NCBI GenBank assembly: GCA_949290515.1
Contig: CASERZ010000007.1
Location: forward strand, 1-64,000
Length of the DNA: 64,000 nt
Direction: 5' to 3'
DNA from: an uncultured Christensenella sp.
Lineage (GTDB): Bacteria > Bacillota > Clostridia > Christensenellales > UBA3700
Position 1 is the stretch's first letter. Each line of letters begins with the position of its first letter. This document shows positions 53,985 through 63,795 of this stretch, piece by piece. The notes under the pieces are model-generated. The model saw only the letters and a program-made list of their open reading frames with translations. It had not been told where the DNA came from and did not search any database. The translations under genes and the position numbers were made by a program.

Positions 53985-54251
53985 ATGAAAAAACCGCCTG
54001 TAAGAATGTGCATCGCTTGTCGCGGTGCTTACGAAAAAAAACAGATGCTCAGAATAGTAAAAGACAAGGACGGTAATATATCCTTGGACTTTACGGGCAA
54101 AAAAGCGGGCAGAGGCGCATATATATGCGACAAGCCCGAATGTATAGAAAAATGCGTCAAAAACAAGATTTTGGGACGCGTATTCGAGCAAGAGATAAGC
54201 TCGGAGGTTTACGATGCGATTAAAAGACAATACGCCGATAAGCAAAATTGA
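53985..54251 (+). CDS. ylxR: YlxR family RNA-binding protein (RNase P modulator RnpM)
   Basis: 88 residues. It begins KKPPVRMCIACRGAYEKKQM, the family signature with CxxC (Cys9 and Cys12), followed by GRGAYICDKPECIEKC. In B. subtilis YlxR was reported to bind and modulate RNase P RNA. It overlaps the next gene by 38 bases. Confidence 0.92.
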   Translation: MKKPPVRMCIACRGAYEKKQMLRIVKDKDGNISLDFTGKKAGRGAYICDKPECIEKCVKNKILGRVFEQEISSEVYDAIKRQYADKQN

Positions 54252-54525
54252 CTGTTACGTACATTTTGCAGTAAGGTCGGGCAAGGTCCTATGGGGGGTC
54301 GACAGCCTCGTTAAAAGCAGAAAACCTGCAAAAATAGTTTTGTATGACTGTACTTTGGGACAAAACAGTAAAAAAGTGCTGGATAAACTCGTAGCCGAAA
54401 GAAATCTGTGTGTGCTCGAGGTTCCCGAGAATTATCTCAACGCATTGCTCAAAAGAGAAAACGTAAGAGTTTTGGCGATTACGGACTACTCGCTGGCAAA
54501 CGCAATACTCAGTTATTGCGAATAA
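54214..54525 (+). CDS. YlxQ-like L7Ae-family protein
   Basis: 103 residues. The ATG lies inside ylxR with its own GGAGG at about 54204. The segment AVRSGKVLWGVDSLVKSRKPAK followed by IVLYDCTLGQNSKKVLD (in pieces) matches the ribosomal L7Ae-like proteins usually found between ylxR and infB. The family binds kink-turn RNAs. It is diverged, and position supports the call strongly. Confidence 0.82.
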   Translation: MRLKDNTPISKIDCYVHFAVRSGKVLWGVDSLVKSRKPAKIVLYDCTLGQNSKKVLDKLVAERNLCVLEVPENYLNALLKRENVRVLAITDYSLANAILSYCE

Positions 54526-54547
54526 CATAACAATCGGAGGTGTTTTT

Positions 54548-57040
54548 GTGAGCAACAACGAAAACAAGAATGAACAGTTTAAAAATCTTAAGGAGATAGA
54601 AAGCTTCGTCAAGGATGTGTCCAGACCTTTTCTCGCTTCTTTAGCGCAAGAAAAATCCCGTATCAAAGAGATATTGGGTAAGATTGCCGCGCTTAAGCAA
54701 GAGAAAATACAAGCGGCTCTCGACTTGCCCGAAGAAGAGGAACAGGAAGAAGTGCCTCAGGCAGTTCAAGAGGTTGCTCCCGCTGAGCAGGCTCCCGCTA
54801 ATACGGAGACAAACGAGGCGGTAAAGAAGGTTGAAGAAGCGCCTAAGGCTCCCGAACAACCTGTATCTCAGCCTAAGGAGAGCACTACCACCACGACATA
54901 TATTAATCCCGAGATGATAAGACGTCCTCAGCAAAGACAAGACGGAGCTCGTCCTCAGCAGGGCTTTGATAGAAACAGACAAGGTGCTCCCAACAGAAAT
55001 ACCCCCCAGAAACCTTTCGGTATGAACAAGGGCAAGACGGAGGCAGTTGCACCTCCTCCCGCCGCTAACAACTTCAAGACCGACAAAAAGAAAAAAGACG
55101 CGGGAAAGGCTTTCTCCAAAGACGAAAACAAAAAGTCTTTGAGCAAGAGAGATTTGTTCAAGAAAGGTTATTCTTACGACACTACGCTCGAGAGCGATGA
55201 CGATATGGCAAGATACGTCAAGGTCAAGAAGGCAAAGAAGGAAAGCACTGCTCCTCAGTACGTCAAAATCGACCACGCCGTAATCAACAGTGAAAACATA
55301 TCTATTAAAGCGTTCAGTGAAAAAATAGGTAAATCGGCTACCGAAATCGTCAAGAAACTTTTCGATATGGGCAAGTTTGCGACCATAAACGACAGTATAA
55401 GTTTTGAAGAAGCCGAACTTGTAGCAGTCGATTACGATATCACGCTCGAACTCAAAGTAGACAAAACCGCAGAAGACAAGCTCAAGGATATTATCGCAGA
55501 TACCAAGGACGCTACAAAACTCGTAAAGAGACCTCCTATCGTTACGATTATGGGTCACGTTGACCACGGTAAGACTTCCTTGCTCGACTATATCAGAAAG
55601 ACAAACGTCGTCAAGAGCGAAGCGGGCGGTATAACTCAGCATATCGGTGCTTATACGATTGACCTCAACGGTGAGAAAATTACATTCCTCGATACTCCCG
55701 GACACGAAGCGTTTACCGCTATGAGACGCAGAGGCGCAAACGTTACGGATATTGCAATAATCGTTATTGCAGCCGATGACGGCATAATGCCTCAGACCGT
55801 AGAAGCAATAAATCACGCAAAAGAAGCAGGAGTTGCGATTATCGTTGCTGCCAATAAGATTGATAAGACTGACGGCAATCTCGACAAACTCAAACAGCAG
55901 ATGACCAACTACGATTTGCTTCCTGAAGACTGGGGCGGTGACGTAATGGTATGTCCTGTCAGCGCAAAGACCGGTCAAGGTGTTCAGGAACTTCTCGAAA
56001 ACGTACTGCTGGTTGCCGAAGTGCTTGACCTCAAGGCTAACAAAAAGTGTCCCGCAACCGGTTCTATTATCGAAGCGCGTCTTGACAAGGGTAAAGGTCC
56101 TGTCGCAACCGTACTCGTACAAAACGGTACTCTCAAAGTATCGGACTACGTAGTAGCAGGTACTGCTATCGGTAAGATAAGAGATATGACCGATTACTCG
56201 GGAAAGAGAGTAAAGGAAGCTTTCCCCTCGTATGCCGTACAGGTACAGGGATTTTCCGAAGTGCCCAATGCGGGTGATATAATGGTAGCGGTTAAGGACG
56301 AGAAACTTGCAAAGAAAGTAGCTCAGGAAAGAGCCGACAAGGAAAGGTCGGAGATGCAGGCTAGAAGCAACGCAAGAAGTCTCGACGATATGTTCAGAAA
56401 CGTAGACTCAAAGGATACGAAGGTATTGACGCTTATCGTCAAAGCAGACGTACAAGGCTCTGTCGAGGCAGTAAAACAGTCCTTGCTCAAACTCAATGAC
56501 GAGATGAAAGACGACAACGTCAAAATCAATATTATTCACGGAGCGGTCGGTGCAATCAACGAATCGGACGTTATGCTTGCAGACACTGCAAACGCGGTTA
56601 TTATCGCGTTCAACGTCAAGCCTGAACCCAAGGCGGCTACGCTTGCAGAAAGAAGCGGCATTGAAATCAAACAATATTCGATTATTTACGACGCTATCGA
56701 AGATATTACCAGAGCACTCAAAGGTATGCTCGAGCCTACGTATAAAGAAGTTGTTATCGGACACGCCGAAGTACGCGCAACCTTCAAGATATCCAATGTC
56801 GGAACAATTGCAGGTAGCTATGTAACCGACGGTAAGGTAGCCAGAAACTCCAAAGTAAGACTTATGAGAGGCAAGGATATAGTATACGAAGGCACGCTTT
56901 GCTCACTGAAGAGAGAGAAAGACGATGCTAAGGAAGTTGCAGCAGGATACGAGTGCGGTATAGGTCTTGAAAAATTCAACGACATTAAGGTCGGAGATAT
57001 CGTCGAGAGCTATATATTGGAGCGAGTAGAGAATGAATAG
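54548..57040 (+). CDS. infB: Translation initiation factor IF-2
   Basis: 830 residues, GTG start behind GGAGGTG. A low-complexity N-terminal region rich in Pro, Gln, Ala and Lys (about 50-230), an IF2_N domain, and the G domain with GHVDHGKT at 336-343, [12 protein letters not shown] and [10 protein letters not shown]. Domains II to IV follow, ending in the fMet-tRNA-binding barrel. It recruits initiator tRNA to the 30S subunit. Whether it also supports leaderless initiation here is an open question. Confidence 0.97.
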   Translation: MSNNENKNEQFKNLKEIESFVKDVSRPFLASLAQEKSRIKEILGKIAALKQEKIQAALDLPEEEEQEEVPQAVQEVAPAEQAPANTETNEAVKKVEEAPKAPEQPVSQPKESTTTTTYINPEMIRRPQQRQDGARPQQGFDRNRQGAPNRNTPQKPFGMNKGKTEAVAPPPAANNFKTDKKKKDAGKAFSKDENKKSLSKRDLFKKGYSYDTTLESDDDMARYVKVKKAKKESTAPQYVKIDHAVINSENISIKAFSEKIGKSATEIVKKLFDMGKFATINDSISFEEAELVAVDYDITLELKVDKTAEDKLKDIIADTKDATKLVKRPPIVTIMGHVDHGKTSLLDYIRKTNVVKSEAGGITQHIGAYTIDLNGEKITFLDTPGHEAFTAMRRRGANVTDIAIIVIAADDGIMPQTVEAINHAKEAGVAIIVAANKIDKTDGNLDKLKQQMTNYDLLPEDWGGDVMVCPVSAKTGQGVQELLENVLLVAEVLDLKANKKCPATGSIIEARLDKGKGPVATVLVQNGTLKVSDYVVAGTAIGKIRDMTDYSGKRVKEAFPSYAVQVQGFSEVPNAGDIMVAVKDEKLAKKVAQERADKERSEMQARSNARSLDDMFRNVDSKDTKVLTLIVKADVQGSVEAVKQSLLKLNDEMKDDNVKINIIHGAVGAINESDVMLADTANAVIIAFNVKPEPKAATLAERSGIEIKQYSIIYDAIEDITRALKGMLEPTYKEVVIGHAEVRATFKISNVGTIAGSYVTDGKVARNSKVRLMRGKDIVYEGTLCSLKREKDDAKEVAAGYECGIGLEKFNDIKVGDIVESYILERVENE

Positions 57041-57389
57041 AATAGACAGAATCAACGCCGAGCTCAAAAAACAGCTTTCTATAGTATTGAGAGACGGCAT
57101 CAGCGACCCCAGAGTTGCGGGTAAAATGATATGCGTAACCGATTGCAGCGTAGACAGAGATTTGACTTTGGCTCAGGTCTATGTAAGCGTACTCGGAGTA
57201 GAAGAAAACAAACAACAGGAAGTACTTGACGGTCTTAACAGTGCGGAGGGGTATATAAAATCCTGTCTCAAGACGAAGATTAAGCTCAGAGCGATGCCTG
57301 CACTTAGATTTTTCTATGACAACAGCATCAATTACGGTATGAAAATCTCCAAGCTTATCGACGAAGTGAATTCAAAACAAAACGGTTAA
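57033..57389 (+). CDS. rbfA: Ribosome-binding factor A
   Basis: 118 residues. A KH-like fold protein with [18 protein letters not shown] at the start, then ISDPRVAGKMICVTD and a C-terminal YDNSINYGMKISKLI. It acts in late 30S maturation. Its ATG overlaps the end of infB by 8 bases. Confidence 0.95.
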   Translation: MNRIDRINAELKKQLSIVLRDGISDPRVAGKMICVTDCSVDRDLTLAQVYVSVLGVEENKQQEVLDGLNSAEGYIKSCLKTKIKLRAMPALRFFYDNSINYGMKISKLIDEVNSKQNG

Positions 57390-57406
57390 AATACTAGACG
57401 GTAAAA

Positions 57407-58372
57407 ATGTACAGAGATTTTATAGACGCAGTAAAAAAAGCAGAAATTATATCAATAATCAGTCATCAGAATCCCGACGGAGATACGTGCGGAAGCGCGC
57501 TCGCGCTCTACAGGGCATTGAAACTTTTCGGAAAGACTGTTTATATATATTGCGACAGCGATATAAAAGATTCTCTTACCGTACTCAAGGGATATGAAAA
57601 TTACAATGCGAGCGAGGTTGAAAAATGCGACCTCGCTATTGCGTGCGATTGCGCTGACGCCGAGCGTATGGGAAAATACCTCGATATGTACAGAAAAGCA
57701 AGGATAAAAGTAGATATCGACCATCACAAAACCAACACGGGCTACGGAAATATCAATATTATCGAAGCAGGAGTCAGCGCGACTTGCGAAGTAATGTACA
57801 AGGTTATTAAAGCACTCGACGGGGAAAAGCTTTGTTTTGACGATACGGTTGCCGAGCTACTGTACAGCGGACTTGTTACGGACAGCGGCGGATTTACTTT
57901 TTCGAGCGTATCGTCTCAGACTCACGCGATTGCTTCCGAGCTTGTCAAGTATAACTTCAATGCGTCAGCTATTTGCGAACACTTTCTTAAAAGCGTACCT
58001 TTCAATACTTTCAGATTAAGAGCGAAAGTGTGGTCAAACGCAAAATTCTTCTGCGACAATAAAATAGGTATGATAGTGTTTACGCAAGAAGATTTTAAAT
58101 CGACAGGCACTTCTCCCGACAATACCGAAGGCGCAATCAATTTTATAAGAGATATAAAAGGCGTGGAAGTGGCAGTAGCAATTACGGAGCTTGCCGCAAA
58201 TAACAGTTTTAAGGTAAGTATACGCACGAGCGATAACGTCGACGCGTCGAGAATAACAATGGTATTCGGCGGAGGCGGACATAAAAATGCCGCAGGCTGC
58301 AGGATATCGGGCTTTTTCGAGGACGTAAAAGACAGACTGCTCAAAGCTTGCCGAGACGAAATGGGAATATGA
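57407..58372 (+). CDS. nrnA: DHH/DHHA1 phosphoesterase (NrnA-type oligoribonuclease / pAp phosphatase)
   Basis: 321 residues. DHH-family metal motifs: HQNPDGDTCGS (His20, Asp25 region), DCADAER and DIDHHKTN (Asp105-His107). The C-terminal DHHA1 domain has GGGGHKNAAGCRI. It degrades nanoRNA and 3',5'-bisphosphate adenosine. Location between rbfA and truB is common in Firmicutes. Its TGA overlaps the truB ATG. Confidence 0.93.
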   Translation: MYRDFIDAVKKAEIISIISHQNPDGDTCGSALALYRALKLFGKTVYIYCDSDIKDSLTVLKGYENYNASEVEKCDLAIACDCADAERMGKYLDMYRKARIKVDIDHHKTNTGYGNINIIEAGVSATCEVMYKVIKALDGEKLCFDDTVAELLYSGLVTDSGGFTFSSVSSQTHAIASELVKYNFNASAICEHFLKSVPFNTFRLRAKVWSNAKFFCDNKIGMIVFTQEDFKSTGTSPDNTEGAINFIRDIKGVEVAVAITELAANNSFKVSIRTSDNVDASRITMVFGGGGHKNAAGCRISGFFEDVKDRLLKACRDEMGI

Positions 58373-59247
58373 ACGGATTTGCAGTTATCAACAAGCCTTC
58401 GGACATATCGTCCAGCAACGTAGTAATAAAGTGCAGAAACGCTTTATCCAAGACGATAGGAGAAAAAATCAAATGCGGACATATGGGCACGCTTGACCCT
58501 ATGGCAAGCGGAGTGCTGATAGTCGCTTTCGGAAATGCAACGCGTCTTTTCGACTATTTGCTGGAAAAAACAAAGACTTATCGCGCTGTTTTCGTTTTCG
58601 GAGAAGAGAGGGATACTCTCGACGCCGAAGGTGTGGTAACTTTTACGTCGACTTTGCCTGAATACGGAAAGCTTACTAAGGTAATACCTCAATTTATCGG
58701 TACTACAAGTCAGATTCCGCCCAAATACAGCGCGGTCAAAATCAACGGCAGAAAGGCGTACGATTTGGCAAGAGTGGGCAAAGATTTTGATATTAAAGCC
58801 AAAGAGATTTATATCAAAGATATAAAAGTGCTTGATAAGACGCTGATTGACAATAAATGCGAGAGAATTGAATTACTCGTCGAATGCGGTGGAGGCACAT
58901 ACATCAGAAGCCTTTGCAGAGATATTGCATATAAGGCAGACACTCTCGGCTATATGGCTTCGCTAGTACGTACGGAATGCGGAGGATACAATATCGACGA
59001 AGCAATAAATATGCAGGATTTTATTGATTCTCCGTCACAATTTGTAAGACCTTGCGAGCAACTTTTGGCAAAAATTATGCCTTTAGTCGATATGGACGGC
59101 AATCAATATAAAAAAATACGCAACGGTCAAACCGTCGAAGTTAAACTTGCCGACGGACTATACGGTGCAAAATTGCAGGATAAACTCTGTTTTATACTTA
59201 AAGTACAAGAAAATACCGCAAAATCGGTATGTTATTTGGAAGACTGA
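58369..59247 (+). CDS. truB: tRNA pseudouridine(55) synthase TruB
   Basis: 292 residues from the ATG at 58369, in an ATGA overlap with nrnA. NGFAVINKPSDISSSNVV at the start and GHMGTLDPMASGVL with catalytic Asp43; YGGTYIRSL-type core as CGGGTYIRSLCRDIA. It makes pseudouridine 55 in the T loop of tRNAs. Its stop overlaps the ribF start (TGATG). Confidence 0.96.
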   Translation: MNGFAVINKPSDISSSNVVIKCRNALSKTIGEKIKCGHMGTLDPMASGVLIVAFGNATRLFDYLLEKTKTYRAVFVFGEERDTLDAEGVVTFTSTLPEYGKLTKVIPQFIGTTSQIPPKYSAVKINGRKAYDLARVGKDFDIKAKEIYIKDIKVLDKTLIDNKCERIELLVECGGGTYIRSLCRDIAYKADTLGYMASLVRTECGGYNIDEAINMQDFIDSPSQFVRPCEQLLAKIMPLVDMDGNQYKKIRNGQTVEVKLADGLYGAKLQDKLCFILKVQENTAKSVCYLED

Positions 59248-60170
59248 TGAGCAGATGGAAAGGAATTAAAACAATAGAATACGGCACAGACTGCGAGGAT
59301 AACCTTGTAATAGGGCTGGGCTTTTTCGATTGTTTGCACATAGGACATATCAAACTTATAGGCGAGTGTAAAAGACTTGCCAACAAATACGCGTGCAAAA
59401 GCGCGATTTTTACCTTTGAAAACAGTCCTTTCGTAGTGCTGAATAAGGACGTAAAGCAAGTACTCGATTTTGAAGAAAGATTATTCAAACTTAACGAGCT
59501 TCAGGTCGATTACTGCATTAAAGCGCGTTTTGACAAAGAGTTTTCACAGCTTGGACCCGAGAAATTTTTAAACGGTTTTGTCAAAAACAAGAAAGTAAAA
59601 GCCCTTGTCGCGGGAAACGACTATACTTTCGGTAAAAACGGTGCAGGAGGAGTGGATTTTCTCAAAAAATGGTGCGACAAAGAGGGGATAGAGCTGTCTT
59701 TGGTTGAGTTTGCTACCGACAACGGTATCAAAATATCGTCTACTAGCGTAAGGAAGCTGCTTTCAGAAGGCAATCTCAAAAAAGCCAACGTATATCTAGG
59801 CGGTCACTATTTTGTAATCGGAAAGGTAGAAAAAGGCAGAAAAGAAGGAAAAAATATAGGTTTTGCTACGGCAAACCTTATATATCCCGACGAAAAAATA
59901 CGCATAAAAGAAGGCGTATATTATACGAGAGTGTTTGTCGACGGCGTGTGGTATAAAGCCGTAACAAACGTAGGCAATCATCCAACGTTCGATGACTACA
60001 ATTTTAATATAGAAAGTCATATTCTTTATTACGACAATATGCTTTACGGCAAAAAAATCGTAGTAAAATTTATTGAATACATAAGAGATATAATAAAGTT
60101 TTCTTCTAAAGAAGAACTTGCCGCTCAGATAGCAAAGGACGTAAAATTCGCGCTTGAGAGCAAGGAGTGA
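59247..60170 (+). CDS. ribF: Bifunctional riboflavin kinase/FAD synthetase RibF
   Basis: 307 residues from the ATG at 59247. An in-frame start at 59229 would lie inside truB. The N-terminal nucleotidyltransferase domain has the HIGH motif at 31-34 (in LGFFDCLHIGHIKL, a variant of the usual NFDGVHLGH), plus the VAGNDYTFGKNGAG and KISSTSVRKLLSEG segments. The C-terminal flavokinase domain has GRKEGKNIGFATANL and AVTNVGNHPTFDD. It makes FMN and FAD. Confidence 0.94.
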   Translation: MSRWKGIKTIEYGTDCEDNLVIGLGFFDCLHIGHIKLIGECKRLANKYACKSAIFTFENSPFVVLNKDVKQVLDFEERLFKLNELQVDYCIKARFDKEFSQLGPEKFLNGFVKNKKVKALVAGNDYTFGKNGAGGVDFLKKWCDKEGIELSLVEFATDNGIKISSTSVRKLLSEGNLKKANVYLGGHYFVIGKVEKGRKEGKNIGFATANLIYPDEKIRIKEGVYYTRVFVDGVWYKAVTNVGNHPTFDDYNFNIESHILYYDNMLYGKKIVVKFIEYIRDIIKFSSKEELAAQIAKDVKFALESKE

Positions 60171-60173
60171 TTT

Positions 60174-61025
60174 ATGATAAAATTCGGACCTAGCGGATTG
60201 TGTATGCAGTTTGCCGAACAAGGATACAAGCATACCGCGCAAGCTGCAGCCTGGCTAAAGGGATTAGGACTTGACTGCTTCGAATATTCTTTCGGCAGAG
60301 GAGTGCAAATCAAGACTGAAACGGCAGAAGAAATCGGAAAAGAGTTTGCCTTGTGCGGTATCGAACTCAGCGTACACGCGCCTTATTTTATAAATCTTGC
60401 TACGCAAGAGGAAGAAAAAGCGCAAAACAATCACCGCTATATATTCGATTCTTTAGCGGCTCTTAAGGCTTTCGGCGGTAAGAGATGCGTATTTCATCCC
60501 GGAAGCCCTCTTAAAATGCCCAGAGGCGAAGCCGTTACGCTTATGCTCAAACGCTTCGAAACGGTGATAAAGCTCAAAGAAGAATACGGATATTCGGATT
60601 TGTTGTTGTGTCCCGAAACTATGGGGAAAAAAGCGCAACTCGGTGACCTTGAAGAGATTATTCAGATGTGCAATTTGGGCGGAGAAGATATAGTGCCTTG
60701 TATAGACTTCGGTCATCTTAACAGCAGAGATTTGGGTATTTACCATACTAAGGACGATTACAAACGCACGATTGACAGACTTATCGAAGGCGTAGGAGAG
60801 AGTAAAACGGACAGAATGCACGTTCATTTTTCCAAAATACAATATACCGCCAACGGAGAACTCAGACATCTTACTTTTGACGACGATATATACGGACCCG
60901 ACTTCGAGCCTTTGATGGAAGTCTTTGCCGAATACAAACTCAATCCTTATATCGTATGCGAATCGGCAGGTACTCAGACGCGCGACGCGCTTATGATGAA
61001 AAAGTACTACGATAGCATAAAATAG
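60174..61025 (+). CDS. nfo: Endonuclease IV-type TIM-barrel protein (probable AP endonuclease)
   Basis: 283 residues, Shine-Dalgarno AAGGAG. It starts MIKFGPSGLCMQF and contains the metal-ligand segments SVHAPYFINLA, CVFHPGSPLK, LLCPETMGKKAQLG, PCIDFGHLNSR, HVHFSKIQY and VCESAGTQTRDALMM. These fit deoxyribonuclease IV, which cleaves DNA at abasic sites with three zinc ions. Sugar-phosphate isomerases share the fold, but the ETMGK-type motif favours the nuclease. It takes the place after ribF where rpsO-pnp is often found. Confidence 0.85.
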   Translation: MIKFGPSGLCMQFAEQGYKHTAQAAAWLKGLGLDCFEYSFGRGVQIKTETAEEIGKEFALCGIELSVHAPYFINLATQEEEKAQNNHRYIFDSLAALKAFGGKRCVFHPGSPLKMPRGEAVTLMLKRFETVIKLKEEYGYSDLLLCPETMGKKAQLGDLEEIIQMCNLGGEDIVPCIDFGHLNSRDLGIYHTKDDYKRTIDRLIEGVGESKTDRMHVHFSKIQYTANGELRHLTFDDDIYGPDFEPLMEVFAEYKLNPYIVCESAGTQTRDALMMKKYYDSIK

Positions 61026-61078
61026 GTTAATATTATAATAAAAAAGAGCCAAACGGCTTTGGTTAGCTGAATTTTGAC

Positions 61079-61107
61079 TTTACATATACTTAAAATTATG
61101 GTAGAAT
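61079..61107 (+). promoter_or_regulatory. SigA promoter of pepP (predicted leaderless)
   Basis: TTTACA at 61079-61084, a 17-bp spacer and TAGAAT at 61102-61107. The hexamer ends 6 nt before the ATG at 61114. No Shine-Dalgarno precedes the gene. Confidence 0.78.
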
Positions 61108-61113
61108 AACACT

Positions 61114-62148
61114 ATGGATATATGCAGAAAACTGTACGACTTGTGCAAAACGGACACAGTTATAGTGCTTTTGCCTTCGGACACCTTGTATTTATCGGGA
61201 TATTCTTCGACTAACTGTCAGATTATCCTCACAAAGTCAAAATCGTATTTTCTGACCGATATGAGATACTATCTCGAGGCAAAAGCTTCAATCGGAGACA
61301 GATTTGAAGTTATCTCGGGCTCATTAGAAGACAATAAGGACCTGATAGAAGGCTCATATATCGGTTTTGAAAAGGGAATAAGTTATACCGAATATCTGTA
61401 TCTTAAACAAATCTGCGATGAAAAACATTTGACGGACATCAGTGAGCAGATTAGCGAGTTGAGAGATATCAAATCGCAAGACGAGATAGACAAAATAATT
61501 TGCGCTCAAAAAGTTACGGAACTTGCTTTCAACGAGGCTTTATACTTCGTCAAAGAAGGAATAAGCGAATACGAACTTGCCGCATATATCGAATACGTTA
61601 TGCTTAAAAACGGTTGCGCGCTAGCATTCGACAGCATAGTGGCTTTCGGAGAGCATACCGCCAGCCCTCACGCACACAGAAGTGATAAAAAATTGGCTGC
61701 GGGCGACTTCATAACAATGGATATAGGCGCAAAGTATTGCGGATATTGCTCGGATATGACGCGTACGGTTTGCTTCGGCAATCCTTCGTCGGAGCAGACA
61801 GAGATATATCAGGCAGTCCTCAACGCTCAACTGAAGGCGCTCGACAACATAAAAGCGGGTATGACGGGAAGAGAGGGGGACGCGATTGCCAGAGATTACT
61901 TTGCGTCACTCAAACTCGACAAATACTTTACACATTCTTTGGGGCACGGGATTGGAATTGATATTCACGAGGGTACCGGAATGACCCCCAGAGAAAACAG
62001 AGTTTTGAAAAAGGGTATGGTCGTAAGCGTTGAACCGGGATTGTATCTGGATTCAAAGTTCGGCGTGCGTATCGAGGATATGGCACTAATTGAGGAGAAT
62101 TCAGTCAAATCATTGACTAATGCTAATAAACAACTAATTATTCTTTAA
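61114..62148 (+). CDS. pepP: Xaa-Pro aminopeptidase (M24 family, YqhT-like)
   Basis: 344 residues. An N-terminal creatinase-like domain (to about 120), then the pita-bread metalloprotease domain with the five metal ligands in [43 protein letters not shown] and [12 protein letters not shown]. It removes N-terminal residues before proline. The order pepP-efp-spoIIIAA mirrors yqhT-efp-yqhV-spoIIIA of B. subtilis. Predicted leaderless. Confidence 0.93.
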   Translation: MDICRKLYDLCKTDTVIVLLPSDTLYLSGYSSTNCQIILTKSKSYFLTDMRYYLEAKASIGDRFEVISGSLEDNKDLIEGSYIGFEKGISYTEYLYLKQICDEKHLTDISEQISELRDIKSQDEIDKIICAQKVTELAFNEALYFVKEGISEYELAAYIEYVMLKNGCALAFDSIVAFGEHTASPHAHRSDKKLAAGDFITMDIGAKYCGYCSDMTRTVCFGNPSSEQTEIYQAVLNAQLKALDNIKAGMTGREGDAIARDYFASLKLDKYFTHSLGHGIGIDIHEGTGMTPRENRVLKKGMVVSVEPGLYLDSKFGVRIEDMALIEENSVKSLTNANKQLIIL

Positions 62149-62167
62149 AACAAACCGGAGGTATTTT

Positions 62168-62734
62168 ATGGCTGATTTTGTATTGGCAGGAGATTTCAGA
62201 AAGGGCGTTACGTTTGAAATGGACGGCAAGGTTGTTACCGTAGTTGACTTCTTGCACGTAAAACCCGGAAAGGGCGCGGCATTCGTACGTACCAAATTGA
62301 GAGACGTTATCAACGGCGGTACCGTGGAAATGACTTTCAACCCTACTGCTAAATTCCAAACCGCTCACATTGAGCACAAAACAATGGTATATTCTTACAA
62401 TGACGGTGATTTGTACTACTTTATGGACCCCAACACTTTCGATATGTTGCCTATCAATAAAGAGTATGCTGAGGACGCATTGATGTACGTTATGGAAAAC
62501 GGCGAAGTAACCGTATCTTTCTACAACGGCAATCCTTTCGAAGTAGAAGCACCCAACTTTGTTGAGCTTCTCATTACGCACTGCGAGCCCGGCGCAAAGG
62601 GCAATACCGCTCAGGGCGCAACCAAACCCGCAACTCTCGAAACCGGTTACACTTTGCAAGTACCTTTGTTTGTAAACGAAGGCGATACCATAAGAGTCGA
62701 TACGCGTACCGGCTCGTATATGTCCAGAGTATAA
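62168..62734 (+). CDS. efp: Elongation factor P
   Basis: 188 residues, Shine-Dalgarno CGGAGG. KOW-like domain I with the tip loop [15 protein letters not shown] (Lys35 at the tip, the position modified in other bacteria), then two OB domains; the last contains [24 protein letters not shown] (in pieces). It relieves ribosome stalling at polyproline. Its adjacency to a Xaa-Pro peptidase is conserved. Confidence 0.97.
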   Translation: MADFVLAGDFRKGVTFEMDGKVVTVVDFLHVKPGKGAAFVRTKLRDVINGGTVEMTFNPTAKFQTAHIEHKTMVYSYNDGDLYYFMDPNTFDMLPINKEYAEDALMYVMENGEVTVSFYNGNPFEVEAPNFVELLITHCEPGAKGNTAQGATKPATLETGYTLQVPLFVNEGDTIRVDTRTGSYMSRV

Positions 62735-62745
62735 TACCTTTAAAC

Positions 62746-62765
62746 GACGGCGGGAAACCGCCGTC
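62746..62765 (+). terminator. GC-rich GNRA hairpin after efp, possible terminator
   Basis: GACGGCGG (62746-62753), GAAA loop, then CCGCCGTC (62758-62765). The stem is very stable but followed by TTAGGGG rather than a U tract. It may protect the 3' end of efp mRNA or attenuate the next gene. Confidence 0.55.
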
Positions 62766-62786
62766 TTAGGGGTAAGATATGTCAAA

Positions 62787-63608
62787 GTGGCAAAAAAGAA
62801 ATTCGATTATTATTTTCTCAGATTAATATTGAGGGCAACGGTTTTCGTTGTCATCGTAGCTTTTACTCTTTACGAGATTATCACCAAAGACGAGATTTTC
62901 GGAATACGTCGCATTATCGATAGCAATGTAATTAAAGACGGCATATCGTCAGACGGATTTTGGAAAGGATTTTCACCTTTGCATATAGTATGGTCTTTTA
63001 TGATTATCTATATGTTATCTCATTTGATTAATTTTAAATTTGTGTCCAAAGGCAGTACTAAAAAGTTTGCAAGCCGTTTTGTAGACAGTACCAGAAATAA
63101 TCCTGAAGTTATCAGACTTACAAAGAAATTTTATCAGAAAGGCGCGATAAAGACAGCCGCGGTATACGGTGCGCTCAATCTGATTATTTTTGTTTTGTAT
63201 ATGATAGACACCTATTCCGAACATATGATTTTCGGCGGACACGGCGGGCAAATAATAATCATAATACAAATGTTTTTCTATTTGAGCGACTTTATCTGCA
63301 TAATCTTTTTCTGTCCTTTTCAGAAGTGGTTTATGCACAATAAATGCTGCAAGACTTGTCGTATTTACGACTGGGGCGCAATAATGATGCAGGCTCCTAT
63401 GTTTTATATTCCCAACTTCTACGCGATATCTCTGGCAGCGCTTTCGCTTGTGGTATTCATCAGATGGGAAGTAACGTACTATAAGCACCCCGAGAGATTT
63501 ATAGAATATACCAACTGTTCGCTCTCGTGCAAAAACTGCGACGAAGAGTGGTGCAGACTAAAGGGTAAGGTAATCAATCAGGAAAGAAAAGATTCGCATA
63601 TCTTGTAA
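62787..63608 (+). CDS. Uncharacterised cysteine-rich membrane protein
   Basis: 273 residues from a GTG; an ATG at 62779 is in another frame and stops after 15 codons. Five likely membrane helices: about 13-32, 63-82, 120-140, 155-177 and 205-226. Two cysteine groups flank the last helix: Cys176, Cys187, Cys188 and Cys191 (CPFQ, KCCKTCRIYDWG), and Cys244, Cys248, Cys251 and Cys256 (CSLSCKNCDEEWC). The second contains CxxxCxxC and could bind a metal or an Fe-S cluster. By topology both groups probably lie near the membrane; whether inside or outside is unclear. It occupies the place of yqhV between efp and spoIIIAA but is not that protein. Function unknown. Confidence 0.8.
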   Translation: MAKKKFDYYFLRLILRATVFVVIVAFTLYEIITKDEIFGIRRIIDSNVIKDGISSDGFWKGFSPLHIVWSFMIIYMLSHLINFKFVSKGSTKKFASRFVDSTRNNPEVIRLTKKFYQKGAIKTAAVYGALNLIIFVLYMIDTYSEHMIFGGHGGQIIIIIQMFFYLSDFICIIFFCPFQKWFMHNKCCKTCRIYDWGAIMMQAPMFYIPNFYAISLAALSLVVFIRWEVTYYKHPERFIEYTNCSLSCKNCDEEWCRLKGKVINQERKDSHIL

Positions 63609-63611
63609 TCT

Positions 63612-63635
63612 AACGCGCTTATAGCGCGTTTTTTT
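63612..63635 (+). terminator. Intrinsic terminator after the cysteine-rich membrane protein
   Basis: AACGCGC (63612-63618), loop TTATA, then GCGCGTT (63624-63630) and TTTTT. It ends the efp-side transcript. Confidence 0.9.
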
Positions 63636-63692
63636 ATTAAAATTTTCCTATATTTTATTCGTAAAGACGATATTTAGTTAAATATTTTTTGT

Positions 63693-63719
63693 TACGCCGT
63701 ATTCAACGGCGTATTTTTT
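63693..63719 (+). terminator. Second hairpin terminator before spoIIIAA
   Basis: TACGCCG (63693-63699), a 7-nt loop, then CGGCGTA (63707-63713) and TTTTTT. It lies 57 nt after the first terminator, giving tandem stops ahead of the sporulation operon. Confidence 0.82.
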
Positions 63720-63795
63720 ATTGTCGAAAAAAAGAGTTTTAATTGTATATTTGTGCAATCGGCATAGTACGGAAAAGCTCTAATAAATATATTGT

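Noticed and set aside
61041-61067. Hairpin AGCCAAA/TTTGGTT after the nfo gene as a terminator
   Set aside because: Short stem with a wobble and no U tract; too weak to call.
62779-62826. 15-codon frame starting at the ATG upstream of the membrane-protein GTG
   Set aside because: Could be a short upstream peptide, but nothing supports translation; it is more likely a chance ATG.
63741-63770. SigE-type promoter for spoIIIAA (GTATATT then CATAGTAC)
   Set aside because: The two elements are only about 11 bp apart, shorter than the known SigE spacing.
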